Notes: generated from the sequence alone by a model not told the origin. A stretch of DNA of 64,000 nt from Oscillatoriophycideae cyanobacterium NC_groundwater_1537_Pr4_S-0.65um_50_18 (GCA_016208305.1 JACQYI010000009.1:62001-126000), one strand, 5' to 3'. Shown: positions 47,188-57,470, numbered from the stretch's first letter. Program-made: numbers and translations.

Positions 47188-47724
47188 CTACTTTGGGGTG
47201 ATGTTTTCAGACTTCAGCGTAGAATCCCTCAAGAATGCCTGTACGATCGCGATCAGATCAACGAGGCGATCGATATCTCCAGTCGTCTGTCCTGGCCCTT
47301 TAAAGTGAACTGCCGTCATCCCCAAAGCGCGTGCAGCTTCTACATGTGCCAGATTCTCTGTGATAAATATGACTGATTGAAAACTAAGATCTCCGTCAAT
47401 CTTTTCAACCACAGCTCGAAAGATTTTTTCGTCCGGTTTAAGCACCCCTACTTCGGTAGAAAGCGTCACTCTTTCATTTACAGGCTCAAAAAACGAGCGG
47501 ATGCCCAGAGAATCCAAAATGTCGTAATACTGCTGTCTGATAGCTGGGATTTGCTCCGGTCTATCAGGCATATTGAAATCGGAAACCAGTGCCATAGCTA
47601 CAGCTTCTCCGCCAGCATCTTGCATGACTTGAATGGCTTGTAGAGTCTCACTAGCACCGGGTAACAGAACGCCCCTATCCTCAAGCGTTTTACCGAGGTC
47701 AAATAGAATGATCTTCATATTCAT
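47188..47724 (-). CDS. HAD-like hydrolase with altered DxD motif
   Basis: The 178-aa protein has a HAD fold: motif I IILFDLGKTLED, motif II LVSDFN, motif III GVLKPDEKIF and motif IV VIFITENLAHVEAARALGM. In motif I the usual D-x-D is D-L-G, so the acid/base Asp is replaced by Gly and phosphatase activity may be reduced or changed. It is placed next to the M28 peptidase gene, 15 bp away. Confidence 0.8.
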   Translation of the reverse strand: MNMKIILFDLGKTLEDRGVLLPGASETLQAIQVMQDAGGEAVAMALVSDFNMPDRPEQIPAIRQQYYDILDSLGIRSFFEPVNERVTLSTEVGVLKPDEKIFRAVVEKIDGDLSFQSVIFITENLAHVEAARALGMTAVHFKGPGQTTGDIDRLVDLIAIVQAFLRDSTLKSENITPK

Positions 47725-47800
47725 GTAACCCTTGCTGCTTTATATCGAGTATTAAAGGTCACATCCTAGTTATGCTGTGGGTGTGGCCGTACTCTACTCG

Positions 47801-48307
47801 TTAATGGTTCGGTTCGTTTGCCCTTCGTTTAACCTTAAGAATTTGCTCACTGCATTCTATGATTGTCAATGTATACGAAGGGATTGATCGATCGGTAAAT
47901 TGAATTTCTACTCCGTTAGTCTGCTGAAGGCTCCATCGACCCGGCACGCCTAAGCTTCGATCCGTAGGGCCCATAGAGTAGTAAAGAAATTCTCCGTTTT
48001 CACAGAACTCTAGTCCTTCCCGACCCCGTGCAGGCGGAAACGAGTAGTCGTTGGGGCGATAGACAAGAATGTCTCCCTGATCTTCTTCGCGAGAATGCGT
48101 CCATTGTCTAAAAATTGGACTTGGTAAAGTCATGGGAGCCATCTGAACGTTTGCGGGTGGAATAATACTGCTTTTATCCTCGGCTTGCGAAGGAGCAGGC
48201 ATGGCGTAGGTCAATGCAAGTATGATACTCAAAATACATAAGCCGATTAGAGAAGCTAGGAATCCCCATCGTTTTCTGTTCATGAAACGAGTCAATCGAT
48301 CATTCAA
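47801..48307 (-). CDS. Putative secreted protein of unknown function
   Basis: The 168-aa protein has an N-terminal positive region and a hydrophobic segment (FLASLIGLCILSIILALTYAM) followed by APSQAED, a probable export signal. A later start at M9 is possible. The mature part contains VPGRWSLQQTNGVEIQFTD and a C-terminal KVKRRANE. I do not recognise a named family; the pattern of a small beta-rich lipocalin-like domain is possible. Confidence 0.55.
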   Translation of the reverse strand: MNDRLTRFMNRKRWGFLASLIGLCILSIILALTYAMPAPSQAEDKSSIIPPANVQMAPMTLPSPIFRQWTHSREEDQGDILVYRPNDYSFPPARGREGLEFCENGEFLYYSMGPTDRSLGVPGRWSLQQTNGVEIQFTDRSIPSYTLTIIECSEQILKVKRRANEPNH

Positions 48308-48467
48308 GAGGCTTATCTAGTAAAGAGGCGAAAGTGTAAATATTTATGCTTCCATTCCTACATTTAGAGATTTATCGTAAGTCTTGACTAAGCCAGAAAG
48401 ATAAACCTCTGGCTTAGCTAGCGCCATGTCTAGGATCTCTACACGACGAGATAAGGCATCTGTTCTG

Positions 48468-49352
48468 TTAGACTACCCCAAGATTAGGTCTTTGTTCTGC
48501 TAGAGCTGTCCGCATTCTCAACACTTGTTGGGTGGTGAACATGAACATCGTGTCGTCATCTACGTAGTCCATGTAGTTCATAAACATATCGCCATTTGGA
48601 CCATTACCGCACGAGATGCTCGGAAAGCTGGGTTTGCTGAAGTTTGGACTCTCCTGGTTTGGAGTATCGCCAATAAAATCGTCATCACTGCAATTTGGCA
48701 CTGGGCTATCCCCAAAAATGTGGTGGAGGTTCAGATAGTGCCCGATCTCATGCGTGGCGGTGCGCCCCAGATTGAACGGAGCAGCAGCAGTGCCGTCAGT
48801 GCCAAATGCAGAGTGAAGGATGACCACCCCGTCAGTGTCTGGTGGGCCTCCAGGGAATTGAGCATATCCAAGAATACCGCCGCGTATATTGCATACCCAG
48901 ATATTGAGGTGCGTATCGGGCTGCACAACATCGTGCCCCCCTGATGAGGCAAACTTGACTGTATCATTCGTAGAAAAATTGGCCTGAGTTGTACGTGTCC
49001 GCGTTACATCAGCAAGACGGAATTCAAGTTGTGCATCGGTGGCAAGCGGACGCCATACAGGTGGAATTTTGCTAAGGTCGGGATTCGTCGCGCGGAAGTC
49101 TTGGTTTAAGACACGCAGCTGACTCTGGATCTGCCCATCGGAGATATTCTGCTCATCTGTTTGAAAGACAACATGCACGATGATAGGAATCGTCAGTAGT
49201 CCTCGACGAACCACGACTCCTGACTGCCGCCGGGTGCGAGTGGCATTTTCCAGAGTCAATAGCCTCTCGCGAATGCTAGGGTCGAGTTCCAGAAGACGAT
49301 TCTGCGCAATCATAGCACCGCATTTGCGCTGTTTGGGATGTGTTTCTACCAT
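48468..49352 (-). CDS. M43-type (pappalysin-like) zinc metalloprotease
   Basis: The 294-aa protein has the zinc motif HEIGHYLNLHH (residues 201-211), then HIFGDS, and the downstream Met-turn NYMDYVDDD, as in the M43 family. The middle LNIWVCNIRGGILGYAQFPGG is also typical. No signal peptide is evident at the chosen start (MVETHPKQRK), although these enzymes are usually exported; the start may be misplaced or export may use another route. GAGAAAGAAC lies before the start. No partner gene is seen. Confidence 0.88.
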   Translation of the reverse strand: MVETHPKQRKCGAMIAQNRLLELDPSIRERLLTLENATRTRRQSGVVVRRGLLTIPIIVHVVFQTDEQNISDGQIQSQLRVLNQDFRATNPDLSKIPPVWRPLATDAQLEFRLADVTRTRTTQANFSTNDTVKFASSGGHDVVQPDTHLNIWVCNIRGGILGYAQFPGGPPDTDGVVILHSAFGTDGTAAAPFNLGRTATHEIGHYLNLHHIFGDSPVPNCSDDDFIGDTPNQESPNFSKPSFPSISCGNGPNGDMFMNYMDYVDDDTMFMFTTQQVLRMRTALAEQRPNLGVV

Positions 49353-49750
49353 GTTCTTTCTCCTTTTATTTCTGATAGATCAAGTTTGATCTCAAGATGC
49401 TTCAGCGGCTAAAATTTTCATAAAAGTATAAATGAGAACTTTCATCTTGCAGTCAGTATTAAACGTTAAAATTCGTACCCTCTCTCTTGTTTATACTCAA
49501 CAGCAAATTGCTAGAACTTACTCGCTTTTATATACTTCTCAGTTGGTAGTTCTGAGATTACGCCCACTGAAAAAACTTTGCTTATGCACCGTTTTACTGA
49601 TGCACTTTGAGGCTCAGCAAGTTGGTTAAATCAATCTCTGATTGCTAATATGCAATAAGCCAATGGCAAAATTGAGCGGTGGACATTAGCCTCAAAATCT
49701 AATTGTTAACCTCATGACTGTCCTCTCCAATGCAGGGGTAAACTGCCTAT
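49353..49750. other. Intergenic DNA without visible features
   Basis: I see no convincing gene, RNA or repeat. It is AT-rich and contains the upstream region of the metalloprotease and the downstream end of the next leftward gene. Confidence 0.4.
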
Positions 49751-50329
49751 TCATGGCAACCCCACCCTGGCCCAAACGACTGTGGAATTCGTTGAACTTT
49801 TTTGATCTGCAAATGCTTTGATTTCAAGAATTACTATTTTTTGATTGGCTGTTAGAACGCTAACCTGATCCTGCAACTGATAGTCTGGTGGTTTTGGATA
49901 AGCTACTCTAACATTTACCCCACTAATTACTTCTACTTGATCATTAATTGCCGGAACTTGCATTGGTGTGATTGTTACGGGTTGAGTCGTCGCTATTAAT
50001 GGTTCTCCAGTAGAAGCATTACCTGAAGCATCTCTAATCGCGCCAAGTCTAATCCAACCAATGGGTTTTACTTGCGTAGGCGATGAGGGAGCTGAGGGAG
50101 ATGGAGTGACCACCGTCGTAATCGGTGCAGAGGAAAAGTTAAGAACTAGACCCATGACCAGCACAAATAGTCCAATAGGAATCGCCCATCTTTTTTGCTC
50201 CGATGATACTTCAATCATTCCTCCAATCTTTGTCACGAATGCTAAAATAAGGATAAACAATCCAGCCACGATAAGCATGGTGGGTATTGGTGTACTTTGT
50301 ATTCCTTCAATTAAGTCTCCCAAAGGCAT
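49751..50329 (-). CDS. Hypothetical membrane-anchored protein
   Basis: This 192-aa protein has two membrane segments near the N-terminus (MLIVAGLFILILAFV and WAIPIGLFVLVMGLVLNF), a Pro/Ser/Thr linker, and a C-terminal beta-rich domain (NDQVEVISGVNVRVAYPKPPDYQLQDQVSVL) that looks like an SH3-like fold. I do not recognise a named family. GGAGA precedes the start. Its neighbours give no clue. Confidence 0.55.
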   Translation of the reverse strand: MPLGDLIEGIQSTPIPTMLIVAGLFILILAFVTKIGGMIEVSSEQKRWAIPIGLFVLVMGLVLNFSSAPITTVVTPSPSAPSSPTQVKPIGWIRLGAIRDASGNASTGEPLIATTQPVTITPMQVPAINDQVEVISGVNVRVAYPKPPDYQLQDQVSVLTANQKIVILEIKAFADQKSSTNSTVVWARVGLP

Positions 50330-50816
50330 AGACTTCTCCAGATAAAAGTTGTAATTTGTACGATAAATTCAAAAAGGCATTGTAATTTAGCTTTAATTAA
50401 TCAAAGATTGCCTTTAGTCCACTGTTCCTAGCAAGGTCTAGCGGTTGTGTTCAGCAGCAGTAGATTAGTTGGTATCATCACCCAAAATCTCTCTATCCGC
50501 TGCTGTAAAGATTTATTAGACGACAACCGTTTAACATTTCCTCAATACCTTGCGTGCAATACACGGTACTATCAGCACTTCCTTTAACTAATTAGGAGTT
50601 TAGAAGAGAAATTTGAGGAATTTATGAGGACAGAAAAACTTAATCATGGCTAGAGTATTTAGTACATTTGCGTGATAATAACGTCCTCTTTTCAGGAATT
50701 AAATAGAAACTTTGCGGTCTAAGTCCTGAGTTCTGAGGCGTTATCCGTCACATTTAATGATGAATTCTGGCGATGAGGAGGCTTATCCATCATTTGTGCA
50801 AGATGAGATCCTAGAG

Positions 50817-50942
50817 GGCGCATCTGGCAGTTGGGAGAGCCTCTCAATGTTACGAGAGAGGGAGAGTGGGATGATGCGATCGCCGTTGTTCACTCTCCCA
50901 TCATCCTACTCTCTCATCCCTCAAAAGATCTGCTTCTCTAAT
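50817..50942 (+). repeat. Dispersed ~125-bp repeat, copy 1
   Basis: This segment (from GGCGCATCTGGCAGTTGGGA to the AGATCTGCTTCTCT end) aligns over its whole length with the reverse complement of 62515-62639. The centre GATGATGCGATCGCCGTTGTTC is identical. The left half is GA-rich and the right half CT-rich, and they can pair around the HIP1-containing centre. Confidence 0.85.
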
Positions 50943-51080
50943 GATGAGATGCACTCCCCAAAAGCCTCTGGCAATGTATGAAGTAGTTCTAGCTACGACA
51001 TACCTTTGACCTTACAGACCGGGATAGCAGTCCGTGAGGGTTAAGCTAGTGTCGCTTTCTCATTCCACGATTCCCACTGC

Positions 51081-51360
51081 TCCCTCCTAGCCCCCTTTTT
51101 AAGGCTACCTTGTACACACAAGTCCTCTGATGAGCCAACTGGGTTTGATCCTCCCCAACCCCAAAAAGGGGGGAGCCGGACTTCAAAGTCCCTCTTTTCA
51201 AGGGGGATCTAGGGGGATCTTGCAGCACTTGGAGACCTTATCCAAAATGTGTGTATAAGGTAGCCTTTTTAAGGGAGGAACGGGTTCTAAAGTCCTCCTG
51301 TTTAAAGGGGATTTAGGGGGATCTGAAGCCTTCTAATATTAATCGTAGGACTTTTTAGGC
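51081..51360. repeat. Outer GATCCCCC-type palindromic element, interrupted by the MITE
   Basis: CTCCCTCCTAGCCCCCTTTTT on the left and AAGGGAGGAACGGGTTCTAA plus GGGGATTTAGGGGGATCT on the right form the halves of a palindromic element split by the MITE. The right end GACTTTTTAGGCATCCTCT (51342-51360) is complementary in type to the AGAGGATGTTTGAAAAGT end at 37.8 kb. Confidence 0.65.
51103..51265. mobile_element. 163-bp MITE with terminal inverted repeats and 7-bp target duplication
   Basis: Ends GGCTACCTTGTACACACA (51103-51120) and TGTGTGTATAAGGTAGCC (51248-51265) are inverted repeats with one mismatch. TTTTTAA directly repeats on both sides (51096-51102 and 51266-51272), the mark of transposition. 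It has no coding capacity, so it must have been moved by a transposase elsewhere. The interior holds GGGGGATCT-type palindromes, and the outside is a split palindromic repeat. Confidence 0.8.
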
Positions 51361-51384
51361 ATCCTCTAATATCAGCAGGTGAAT

Positions 51385-52971
51385 CTAACGGATGGCGATC
51401 GCCAAACTTCCCGGTTTACTCAAGTCACCCGTTACCGTAACGCTGCGCTGATTGGCATCCAGGTGGCGAACAATGCGGTAGATCGTTTCAACTTGGTCAG
51501 GTGCCCCCACTTTTTCGGCCAGGTCGGCCAAAGAAATGGGCTGCCCTGCTTCCTGCAACACCTTCACCACATCGCGCTGAAGATGCAATACAGTTGCGGC
51601 TGCTTTCTTGCCTGCCTCGACACCGGGCTGATGATAGGCGTTGATGTTGACCAAAAAACCATAGAGGCTAACGGTGCGTTCGTACAGCGCAATCATTGCT
51701 CCAACAATGCGAGGATTCACCGTGGGGATTGTGATAGTGATCGAGTCGCGCTGATTTTCGTAGAGTGCCTGCCTTGTGCCTTGCAATAGACCTGACAAGA
51801 AATCGCCGGAGGTCGCCCCTGGCTCAACTTCGATCGACTCACCCTGCCGATCTTCCAGCACTTCAATAAAAGTGGCAAAGAAATTGGGCACGCCTTCCCG
51901 CAACTGTTGCACATAGGCATGTTGGTCAGTCGAGCCTTTGTTGCCATAGACGGCAATGCCCTGGTAGACCGTTTTGCCATCTAGATCTTTCTCTTTACCC
52001 AAAGACTCCATCACAAGCTGTTGCAGATAGCGCGAAAACAGCAGCAGGCTGTCTTTGTAGGGCAGCACCACCATATCTTTTTCGCCCTTGCCGTTGCCTG
52101 AGTAATACCAGCCCAGTGCCAGCAGCGCCGCCGGATTGCGCTTTAGGTCATGAATGCGGGTGGCATCATCCATTTCTTTAGCGCCCGCCAGCATGGCATC
52201 AATATCAATGCCTTGCAGCGCAGCAGGCAAAAGACCGACTGCCGAAAGCTCCGAAGTGCGTCCGCCCACCCAGTCATGCATAGGAAAGGTGCCGATCCAG
52301 CCTTCGGCGTTAGCGAGCTTCTCGAAAGTGCTGCCGATGCCCGTCACAGCAACCGCATGTTGCGGAAAACTCAGCCCATTCTGCTCATAAAAATGCTTCA
52401 CTTCTAACATGCCGTTGCGGGTTTCGGGAGTGCCGCCCGACTTAGAGGTGATGACCACCAGGGTCGAAGCCAGCCGATCCTTAAGCTGGGCAAAAATCCG
52501 ATCCATCCCTGCCGGATCGGTATTGTCTAAAAAGTGAATGGCGATCGGGGGCTGTGTTGGAGCCAACGCATCGGCAACAAACTCAGGCCCTAGTGCCGAG
52601 CCACCAATGCCCACCGACAGCACATCGGTAAACTTGACAGCATTGGGCGGATGAATTTCGCCGCTATGAACCTTGGCAGTAAAGGTGCGAATGCGATCGA
52701 GCGTTTCCACAATATCCTGCTTTAGCTCTGGGGTGGGAGCCAAATCGGCATTGCGTAGCCAATAGTGCCCCACCATGCGGTTCTCGTCAGGATTGGCGAT
52801 CGCCCCGCCTTCTAGCGCCTCAATGTCCTTGAAAGCTTTGTCAAATTTGGGCTTTAGGGTTTCCACAAAAGCATCATCAAACCGCATACGGCTGATGTCT
52901 AGGTATAGCCCCAGTCCTTGGTGATAATAAAGCCAGTCTTGATAGCGTTGCCAAAGTATTGAGGCATCCAT
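51385..52971 (-). CDS. pgi: Glucose-6-phosphate isomerase
   Basis: The start is set at ATG 52971 (528 aa, [13 protein letters not shown]), the family's usual beginning in cyanobacteria; a frame from 53064 adds 31 unlikely residues. It interconverts glucose-6-P and fructose-6-P. Motifs are [61 protein letters not shown] and the catalytic-Lys region [15 protein letters not shown]. The upstream 8-bp tandem repeat lies between it and the glycosyltransferase gene. Confidence 0.96.
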   Translation of the reverse strand: MDASILWQRYQDWLYYHQGLGLYLDISRMRFDDAFVETLKPKFDKAFKDIEALEGGAIANPDENRMVGHYWLRNADLAPTPELKQDIVETLDRIRTFTAKVHSGEIHPPNAVKFTDVLSVGIGGSALGPEFVADALAPTQPPIAIHFLDNTDPAGMDRIFAQLKDRLASTLVVITSKSGGTPETRNGMLEVKHFYEQNGLSFPQHAVAVTGIGSTFEKLANAEGWIGTFPMHDWVGGRTSELSAVGLLPAALQGIDIDAMLAGAKEMDDATRIHDLKRNPAALLALGWYYSGNGKGEKDMVVLPYKDSLLLFSRYLQQLVMESLGKEKDLDGKTVYQGIAVYGNKGSTDQHAYVQQLREGVPNFFATFIEVLEDRQGESIEVEPGATSGDFLSGLLQGTRQALYENQRDSITITIPTVNPRIVGAMIALYERTVSLYGFLVNINAYHQPGVEAGKKAAATVLHLQRDVVKVLQEAGQPISLADLAEKVGAPDQVETIYRIVRHLDANQRSVTVTGDLSKPGSLAIAIR

Positions 52972-53100
52972 ATAATCTTGACCTATCGAGTTTCTCACAG
53001 ACCAGTGTATCGACTGAGGATAGAGCGGGTCTAGCAGTTGATATACCAGAAGTTGATATGCCACAGCCTATAGGAAGCCTACGAGTGGTCAGTCAAGTAA

Positions 53101-53213
53101 GAGTGGGTGGGTAGATGGGCAGATGGGTAGATGGGTAGATGGGTAGATGGGTAGATGGGTAGACGGGCAGATAGGGAAACTCTAACCCACTCGCCCACTC
53201 ACCCACCCCTCTA
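53101..53213. repeat. Eight-copy 8-bp tandem repeat with CT-rich counterpart
   Basis: GGGTAGAT or GGGCAGAT occurs eight times in tandem at 53109-53172, followed by ACCCACTCGCCCACTCACCC. Read in the gene direction (minus) this is GA-rich then CT-rich, the same polarity as the tracts between nif genes. Confidence 0.85.
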
Positions 53214-54485
53214 CTACTGAAAGACAGCAAGCTGCTTTGCCTCGGTAGATGGCTCTGTAGAGGACTCAGGGCTGGCAAGGGCGACAGCATCCGATTGTTG
53301 CCCCATCAAAATAGACTGCAAAGCACTCCCCCAGCTTCGATCGGGCTGATAGAACTGTTCCTGTAGGCTCAGACAATTGCGCCGCTTTTGCTCATAAAAA
53401 TCGCGATCGTCACACAGTTTCAGCAGGGCATCCCCATAGGCTCTGACATCGTTGGGTGGCACTTCGACGACGGCAGCCTGCACATAAAATAGAGCCGGAC
53501 AAACTGCCGAAGCCACGACGGGACGACCTGTGAGCACGCCTTCGGCCACCACCTGATTAAAGCCCTCCACAAACTCAGTGCGGGTCGGCACAACCACCGC
53601 ATGAGCATGATTCAGCCGCTCCCGCATCGCTGCCTTCTGGCAATAGCCGTAACATTTGACGCTGCTCTGTAAGCCCATCTGAGCGATCGCCACCCGCAGA
53701 TCATCCAGAGCCGAACCTGTGCCGCACAGATCAAACATGATGTCTTGCCGTCCTTCTGCTGCAAAGCGTTGGGCGATCGCCAGCAGATCAAAAACTCCCT
53801 TATTGGCCTCTAGGCGACCCGCAAACAAAACTCGAAAGGGCGATCGCTCTGAGCTTGGCTCCATCACTTCTGTGAACTCAGTTGAGCGATAGGCGGGCAA
53901 AAACTCCACCACCGGACGAGAGCGACCTGCCGTTAGCTCTGTAACCTGATCTTTAATGGCTTGCGATACCGCTAAAATTGCGGTGCAGTCGTGAGTAAAA
54001 AATCTGCGGTTGAGCCGCAAGATGGCCTGCTCAATCCGGCGCTGAGGTTCGTACTGACGCCAGAGGGTGCAGTGCAGCGATGGAATGACCCGAATGCCCA
54101 TCCAGCTCAAAATCGATAAGATAAACCAGTGGGTTGAGCCAGTATCGACAACTGCTACATTGGCTCGGAAGCGGATCGCTGAGCTAATCAGCCGCAGCCC
54201 GTGAATAGTTTGGCCAATGTGATAGAACGCGCCAGAGGCATTTTGTAAAAAATTCGGGCGATTTTCTAAGATAAATTGTTCGTTTTGCCAACGCGATCGC
54301 TGACCAAACGACGAAATCACATAAGCTTTTGCACCGAGTCTTCGGCAAATATCATAAAACTGACTGGAATAGGTAACAGATATTTGGGAGGGGTCATCTT
54401 GCCCGTTTGCCCAATGTTCATAAGTTCCAATAATGTTTCCAGGCCCAGCAGCATACAAGATCCGTAAACGTGAGTTGTCCGACAT
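53214..54485 (-). CDS. Glycosyltransferase, family 4-like
   Basis: The 423-aa protein has the GT-B pattern of group 1 glycosyltransferases: RILYAAGPGNIIGTYEHW at the N-terminus, FRVLFAGRLEANKGVFDLLAIA in the donor-binding half, and VVVPTRTEFVEGFNQVVAEGVLTGRPVVAS with the E-x7-E-type motif. It transfers a sugar to a cell-surface or exopolysaccharide acceptor; neither can be named from sequence. The C-terminus is Ser/Glu-rich. pgi follows on the same strand after the tandem repeat. Confidence 0.88.
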   Translation of the reverse strand: MSDNSRLRILYAAGPGNIIGTYEHWANGQDDPSQISVTYSSQFYDICRRLGAKAYVISSFGQRSRWQNEQFILENRPNFLQNASGAFYHIGQTIHGLRLISSAIRFRANVAVVDTGSTHWFILSILSWMGIRVIPSLHCTLWRQYEPQRRIEQAILRLNRRFFTHDCTAILAVSQAIKDQVTELTAGRSRPVVEFLPAYRSTEFTEVMEPSSERSPFRVLFAGRLEANKGVFDLLAIAQRFAAEGRQDIMFDLCGTGSALDDLRVAIAQMGLQSSVKCYGYCQKAAMRERLNHAHAVVVPTRTEFVEGFNQVVAEGVLTGRPVVASAVCPALFYVQAAVVEVPPNDVRAYGDALLKLCDDRDFYEQKRRNCLSLQEQFYQPDRSWGSALQSILMGQQSDAVALASPESSTEPSTEAKQLAVFQ

Positions 54486-54799
54486 TGGGGGGACTCCAAG
54501 AGACAGTAATAAGGCCTCAGTCAGGGAATGCAGCTGGAGTACAGGAAAAATCTCCTGCTCTTTGCATGTTCTTCATGAATACTTTACACAGAAGTCTAAA
54601 ATTTTCACAATTTTTAGACAAAGTATCTGGTAGAGATTGTGACAGCTTTTAAGGTGGGGTGAGGGTGCAACGCGCTTAAACTTAATCCAGATTTTTTGTG
54701 AAAACCCTGCTCCACGGAGCTTTCACAAACATCTTGTCCTAAACCTGATCCTGGAGAGCCATGAAATCGCCCAGGAGCCGATCGTGATGTAGCAATCGT
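54486..54799. promoter_or_regulatory. Divergent promoter region
   Basis: This gap separates the leftward glycosyltransferase and the rightward channel gene. I see AT-rich sequence near 54550-54650 and no gene or clear operator. Confidence 0.35.
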
Positions 54800-57247
54800 A
54801 TGACCCCAACAAATTTGGTTGAACTGGCAAAAAATGGCGATCCTCAAGCGATCGCTGCCCTGCTCGATCGAGCGCTACGCTACCCAGAGGTTGCTATAAA
54901 AGCCGATTGGCAAGGTGGGCTACTCAACCTGCGTTTTTTTTCTGCAACTGATTTTGATCCCCAGCAAGCGATCGCCTTTCTCCAAGACAACCTGCCGCTT
55001 CTCAAAGTAGACTCTGTCCAAACCTTGCGGGTGTTTGGCTATCGAGAAGGCCATCGCACCCCCATCTGGAGTCAGTCTGTCCGTTGGCCAGATGCTGCGC
55101 CGGATCTTGCCTCAGACCTGACGCCAGATCCTAGCGCAGTCCCTATGGCTCCGCTCTCCTATTCCTTGCCGCCAGCATTGCCCGATCCTCAGATCGATCG
55201 CTTCATTGTTTGCGGGCTAGGAGATCTGGGGCAGTATTGCGTTCTCAATCTCAAACGCTTTGCCCTGAGAGAGTTTGAAATTCATGTCACGGCGATCGAC
55301 AAGCGCTTACGAGAGGAGTGGGAAGTCCATGATCTGCTAAATTTGCTCACAGAATCACCCATCCTAGGAGATTGCCGCAACGACGAGGTGCTGCTGCAAG
55401 CGGGTATCACCCAATGCCGCGCCATTTTGCTCGTGACCAGCAACGAGAGTGTCAACATTGAAGCGGCGATCGCGGCTCGGCGGCTCAATCCTCAAGTGCG
55501 ACTGATCGTTCGATCGTCTCGCCAAAGCCTCAATCAGCTTTTAAAACAGCAGCTTGGAGATTTTGTCGCCTTTGAGCCAACCGAGCTTCCGGCAGCGGCA
55601 TTTGCGCTGGCGGGCTTGCAAGCCGGAATCTTGGGCTACTTCGACATTGGCCATATCCGGCTTCAGGTTGTAGAACAGCAGGTGCAGCCTAGAGACTATC
55701 GATTTGATGGAGCCTATGCCTCGGCTTTGCACAAAAAGAGCTATCGGCTCTTAAGCTATCAGGCGGCAAACGGCAGCCCAGTAGCGGCTAGAGCATTTTA
55801 TCAATGGCAAACTGACACGCACATTCATCCTGGCGACAGGATTGCCTATATCGAAGTGGTGGGACAGACCGAGCGATCGGCTCTGACAGAGATGGCAGCG
55901 ATCGAGACTCCGTGGCAGCAATTTCAGCAAATGTTGCACCAGGCTAGCCAGCGAGGTCTGCGGTGTAATATGAACCAGTTTTGGCAATGGCTCAATGCTC
56001 AACGCGTGCGGCAGGTCATGGCGGCAGGGCTGCTGTTTGCTACCTTGCTGTGGTTTACGAGTGCAGCCTTGCTTTGGGCAACGGTGCCGCAGATAAGGTG
56101 GGGCAAAGCGGCCTCCATAGCGGCTATTCTGCTTCTAGGAGGCTATGGCGATATTTTTGGCGGACTCTCTGAGCCAGAGCTAAATGTGCCGCCTGCCGTG
56201 CAGTTTTTCTGTCTGGTAGTGACGATCGCCAGCCTTGCTTCGGTGTTGGGCGTGCTGGGGTTGATTACAGACAGTTTACTCAGCTCCCGGTTTGACTTTC
56301 TGCGCAAGCGTCCGCGACTGCCGCAGCAAAATCATGTGGTGCTAGTTGGCTATGGGCGGGTAGGCCAGCGCGTGGCGGCTTTGCTCAAAGAATTTAGGCA
56401 GCCTGTGGTTGCGATTACCGAATCGCTGGAGGCTACGGCATTGCCGACTCACCTGCCGCTCCAGATTCCGCTATTGATCGGCAATCCAGTAGCCGAACTG
56501 GCGAAAGTCAATCTGGCTAACGCCAAAAGCGTAATTGTGGTGACCGAAGATCAGATGCTGAATTTAGAAGTGGCGCTGATGGCGAGAGAGGCCGCACAGC
56601 AGATTGATCGGGACATTCAGCTCGTAGTGCGGGCTTACGATCAGCGCTTTAGCGATAATTTGAGTAACTTGTTGCCGGATGCCAAAGCGCTGGCAGCCTA
56701 TGGACTGGCAGCTGAGGCTTTTGCTGGAGCGGCTTTTGGCGAAAATATTCTGGGTCTGTTTCGGCTCAATGATCAGACCATTCTGGTGGCGGAATATACG
56801 ATCGCCCCCGGAGATACCCTGGCCGGACAGCTTCTGGCACAGGTGGCCTATGGCTATGGGGTTGTGCCCATCTTTCAGCAGAGAGCTAGCCACAGCGAGA
56901 GCGACCTAGCGGATTGCCTCATGCCGCCTGACGATCGCCGTTTGCAAGTGGGCGATCGCCTGATTCTGCTGGCTTCCATCAACGGGCTGCGCCGGATTGA
57001 GCATCGAGAAATGCTGCCTCCCCAGCGCTGGCGGCTAGAAGCCCAAAAGCCTCTAAATCAGGGCGCACAGCAAGAAGGCAGTAATATCCTTCACCAGATT
57101 TCAGGCTGCGATTTAGACAGAGCCAGAGCCTTCACTGAAAATTTGCCAGGGGCGATCGATCTATTGCTCTATGAGTATCAGGCACACCGTCTGGTTGAAG
57201 AGTTAAGACGGCAGCTTCCTCAAGTCTCTTTGGTGCCCCTGCCTTAA
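54800..57247 (+). CDS. Potassium channel subunit with RCK domains on both sides of the pore
   Basis: The 815-aa protein has an N-terminal TrkA-N/RCK NAD-binding domain (about residues 132-330: FIVCGLGDLGQYCVLNLKRF, VTAIDKRLREEW). Hydrophobic helices flank G-G-Y-G-D at residues 447-451, the potassium selectivity filter motif. A second TrkA-N domain begins near residue 514 (HVVLVGYGRVGQRVAALLKEF) and is followed by a TrkA-C-like tail (GDTLAGQLLAQVAYGYGVVPI). Cytosolic NAD or ions likely gate it. The N-terminal ~130 residues form an extra domain of unknown role. Confidence 0.88.
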   Translation: MTPTNLVELAKNGDPQAIAALLDRALRYPEVAIKADWQGGLLNLRFFSATDFDPQQAIAFLQDNLPLLKVDSVQTLRVFGYREGHRTPIWSQSVRWPDAAPDLASDLTPDPSAVPMAPLSYSLPPALPDPQIDRFIVCGLGDLGQYCVLNLKRFALREFEIHVTAIDKRLREEWEVHDLLNLLTESPILGDCRNDEVLLQAGITQCRAILLVTSNESVNIEAAIAARRLNPQVRLIVRSSRQSLNQLLKQQLGDFVAFEPTELPAAAFALAGLQAGILGYFDIGHIRLQVVEQQVQPRDYRFDGAYASALHKKSYRLLSYQAANGSPVAARAFYQWQTDTHIHPGDRIAYIEVVGQTERSALTEMAAIETPWQQFQQMLHQASQRGLRCNMNQFWQWLNAQRVRQVMAAGLLFATLLWFTSAALLWATVPQIRWGKAASIAAILLLGGYGDIFGGLSEPELNVPPAVQFFCLVVTIASLASVLGVLGLITDSLLSSRFDFLRKRPRLPQQNHVVLVGYGRVGQRVAALLKEFRQPVVAITESLEATALPTHLPLQIPLLIGNPVAELAKVNLANAKSVIVVTEDQMLNLEVALMAREAAQQIDRDIQLVVRAYDQRFSDNLSNLLPDAKALAAYGLAAEAFAGAAFGENILGLFRLNDQTILVAEYTIAPGDTLAGQLLAQVAYGYGVVPIFQQRASHSESDLADCLMPPDDRRLQVGDRLILLASINGLRRIEHREMLPPQRWRLEAQKPLNQGAQQEGSNILHQISGCDLDRARAFTENLPGAIDLLLYEYQAHRLVEELRRQLPQVSLVPLP

Positions 57248-57470
57248 TGGCTCTTACGAGTTATAGCTAGTTTCTCCCTGCCTCGCCCACACCCAAACAC
57301 CCACCCCTGTCTCGCAGATCCCTCTAGCGGTATAGCATCCTGGCAGCGCTGTCTGTAACGATATAGGAACGATATAAAAATAGATCATTAATTCTTTATG
57401 CATACCCGTCATGGGCTTGTCAAATGCAAGAGAAGATGAGACTGCTTCGTTCTGTGTTAGGAGCTTGGTT

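Larger units (their letters stand above)
50330..51384. repeat. Repeat-rich intergenic block
   Basis: No gene is seen in over 1 kb. The left part (50330-50800) is AT-rich without features. The right part contains the 50.8-kb dispersed repeat and nested palindromic elements that are described separately. It behaves as a sink for small mobile repeats between the accessory genes and pgi. Confidence 0.7.
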
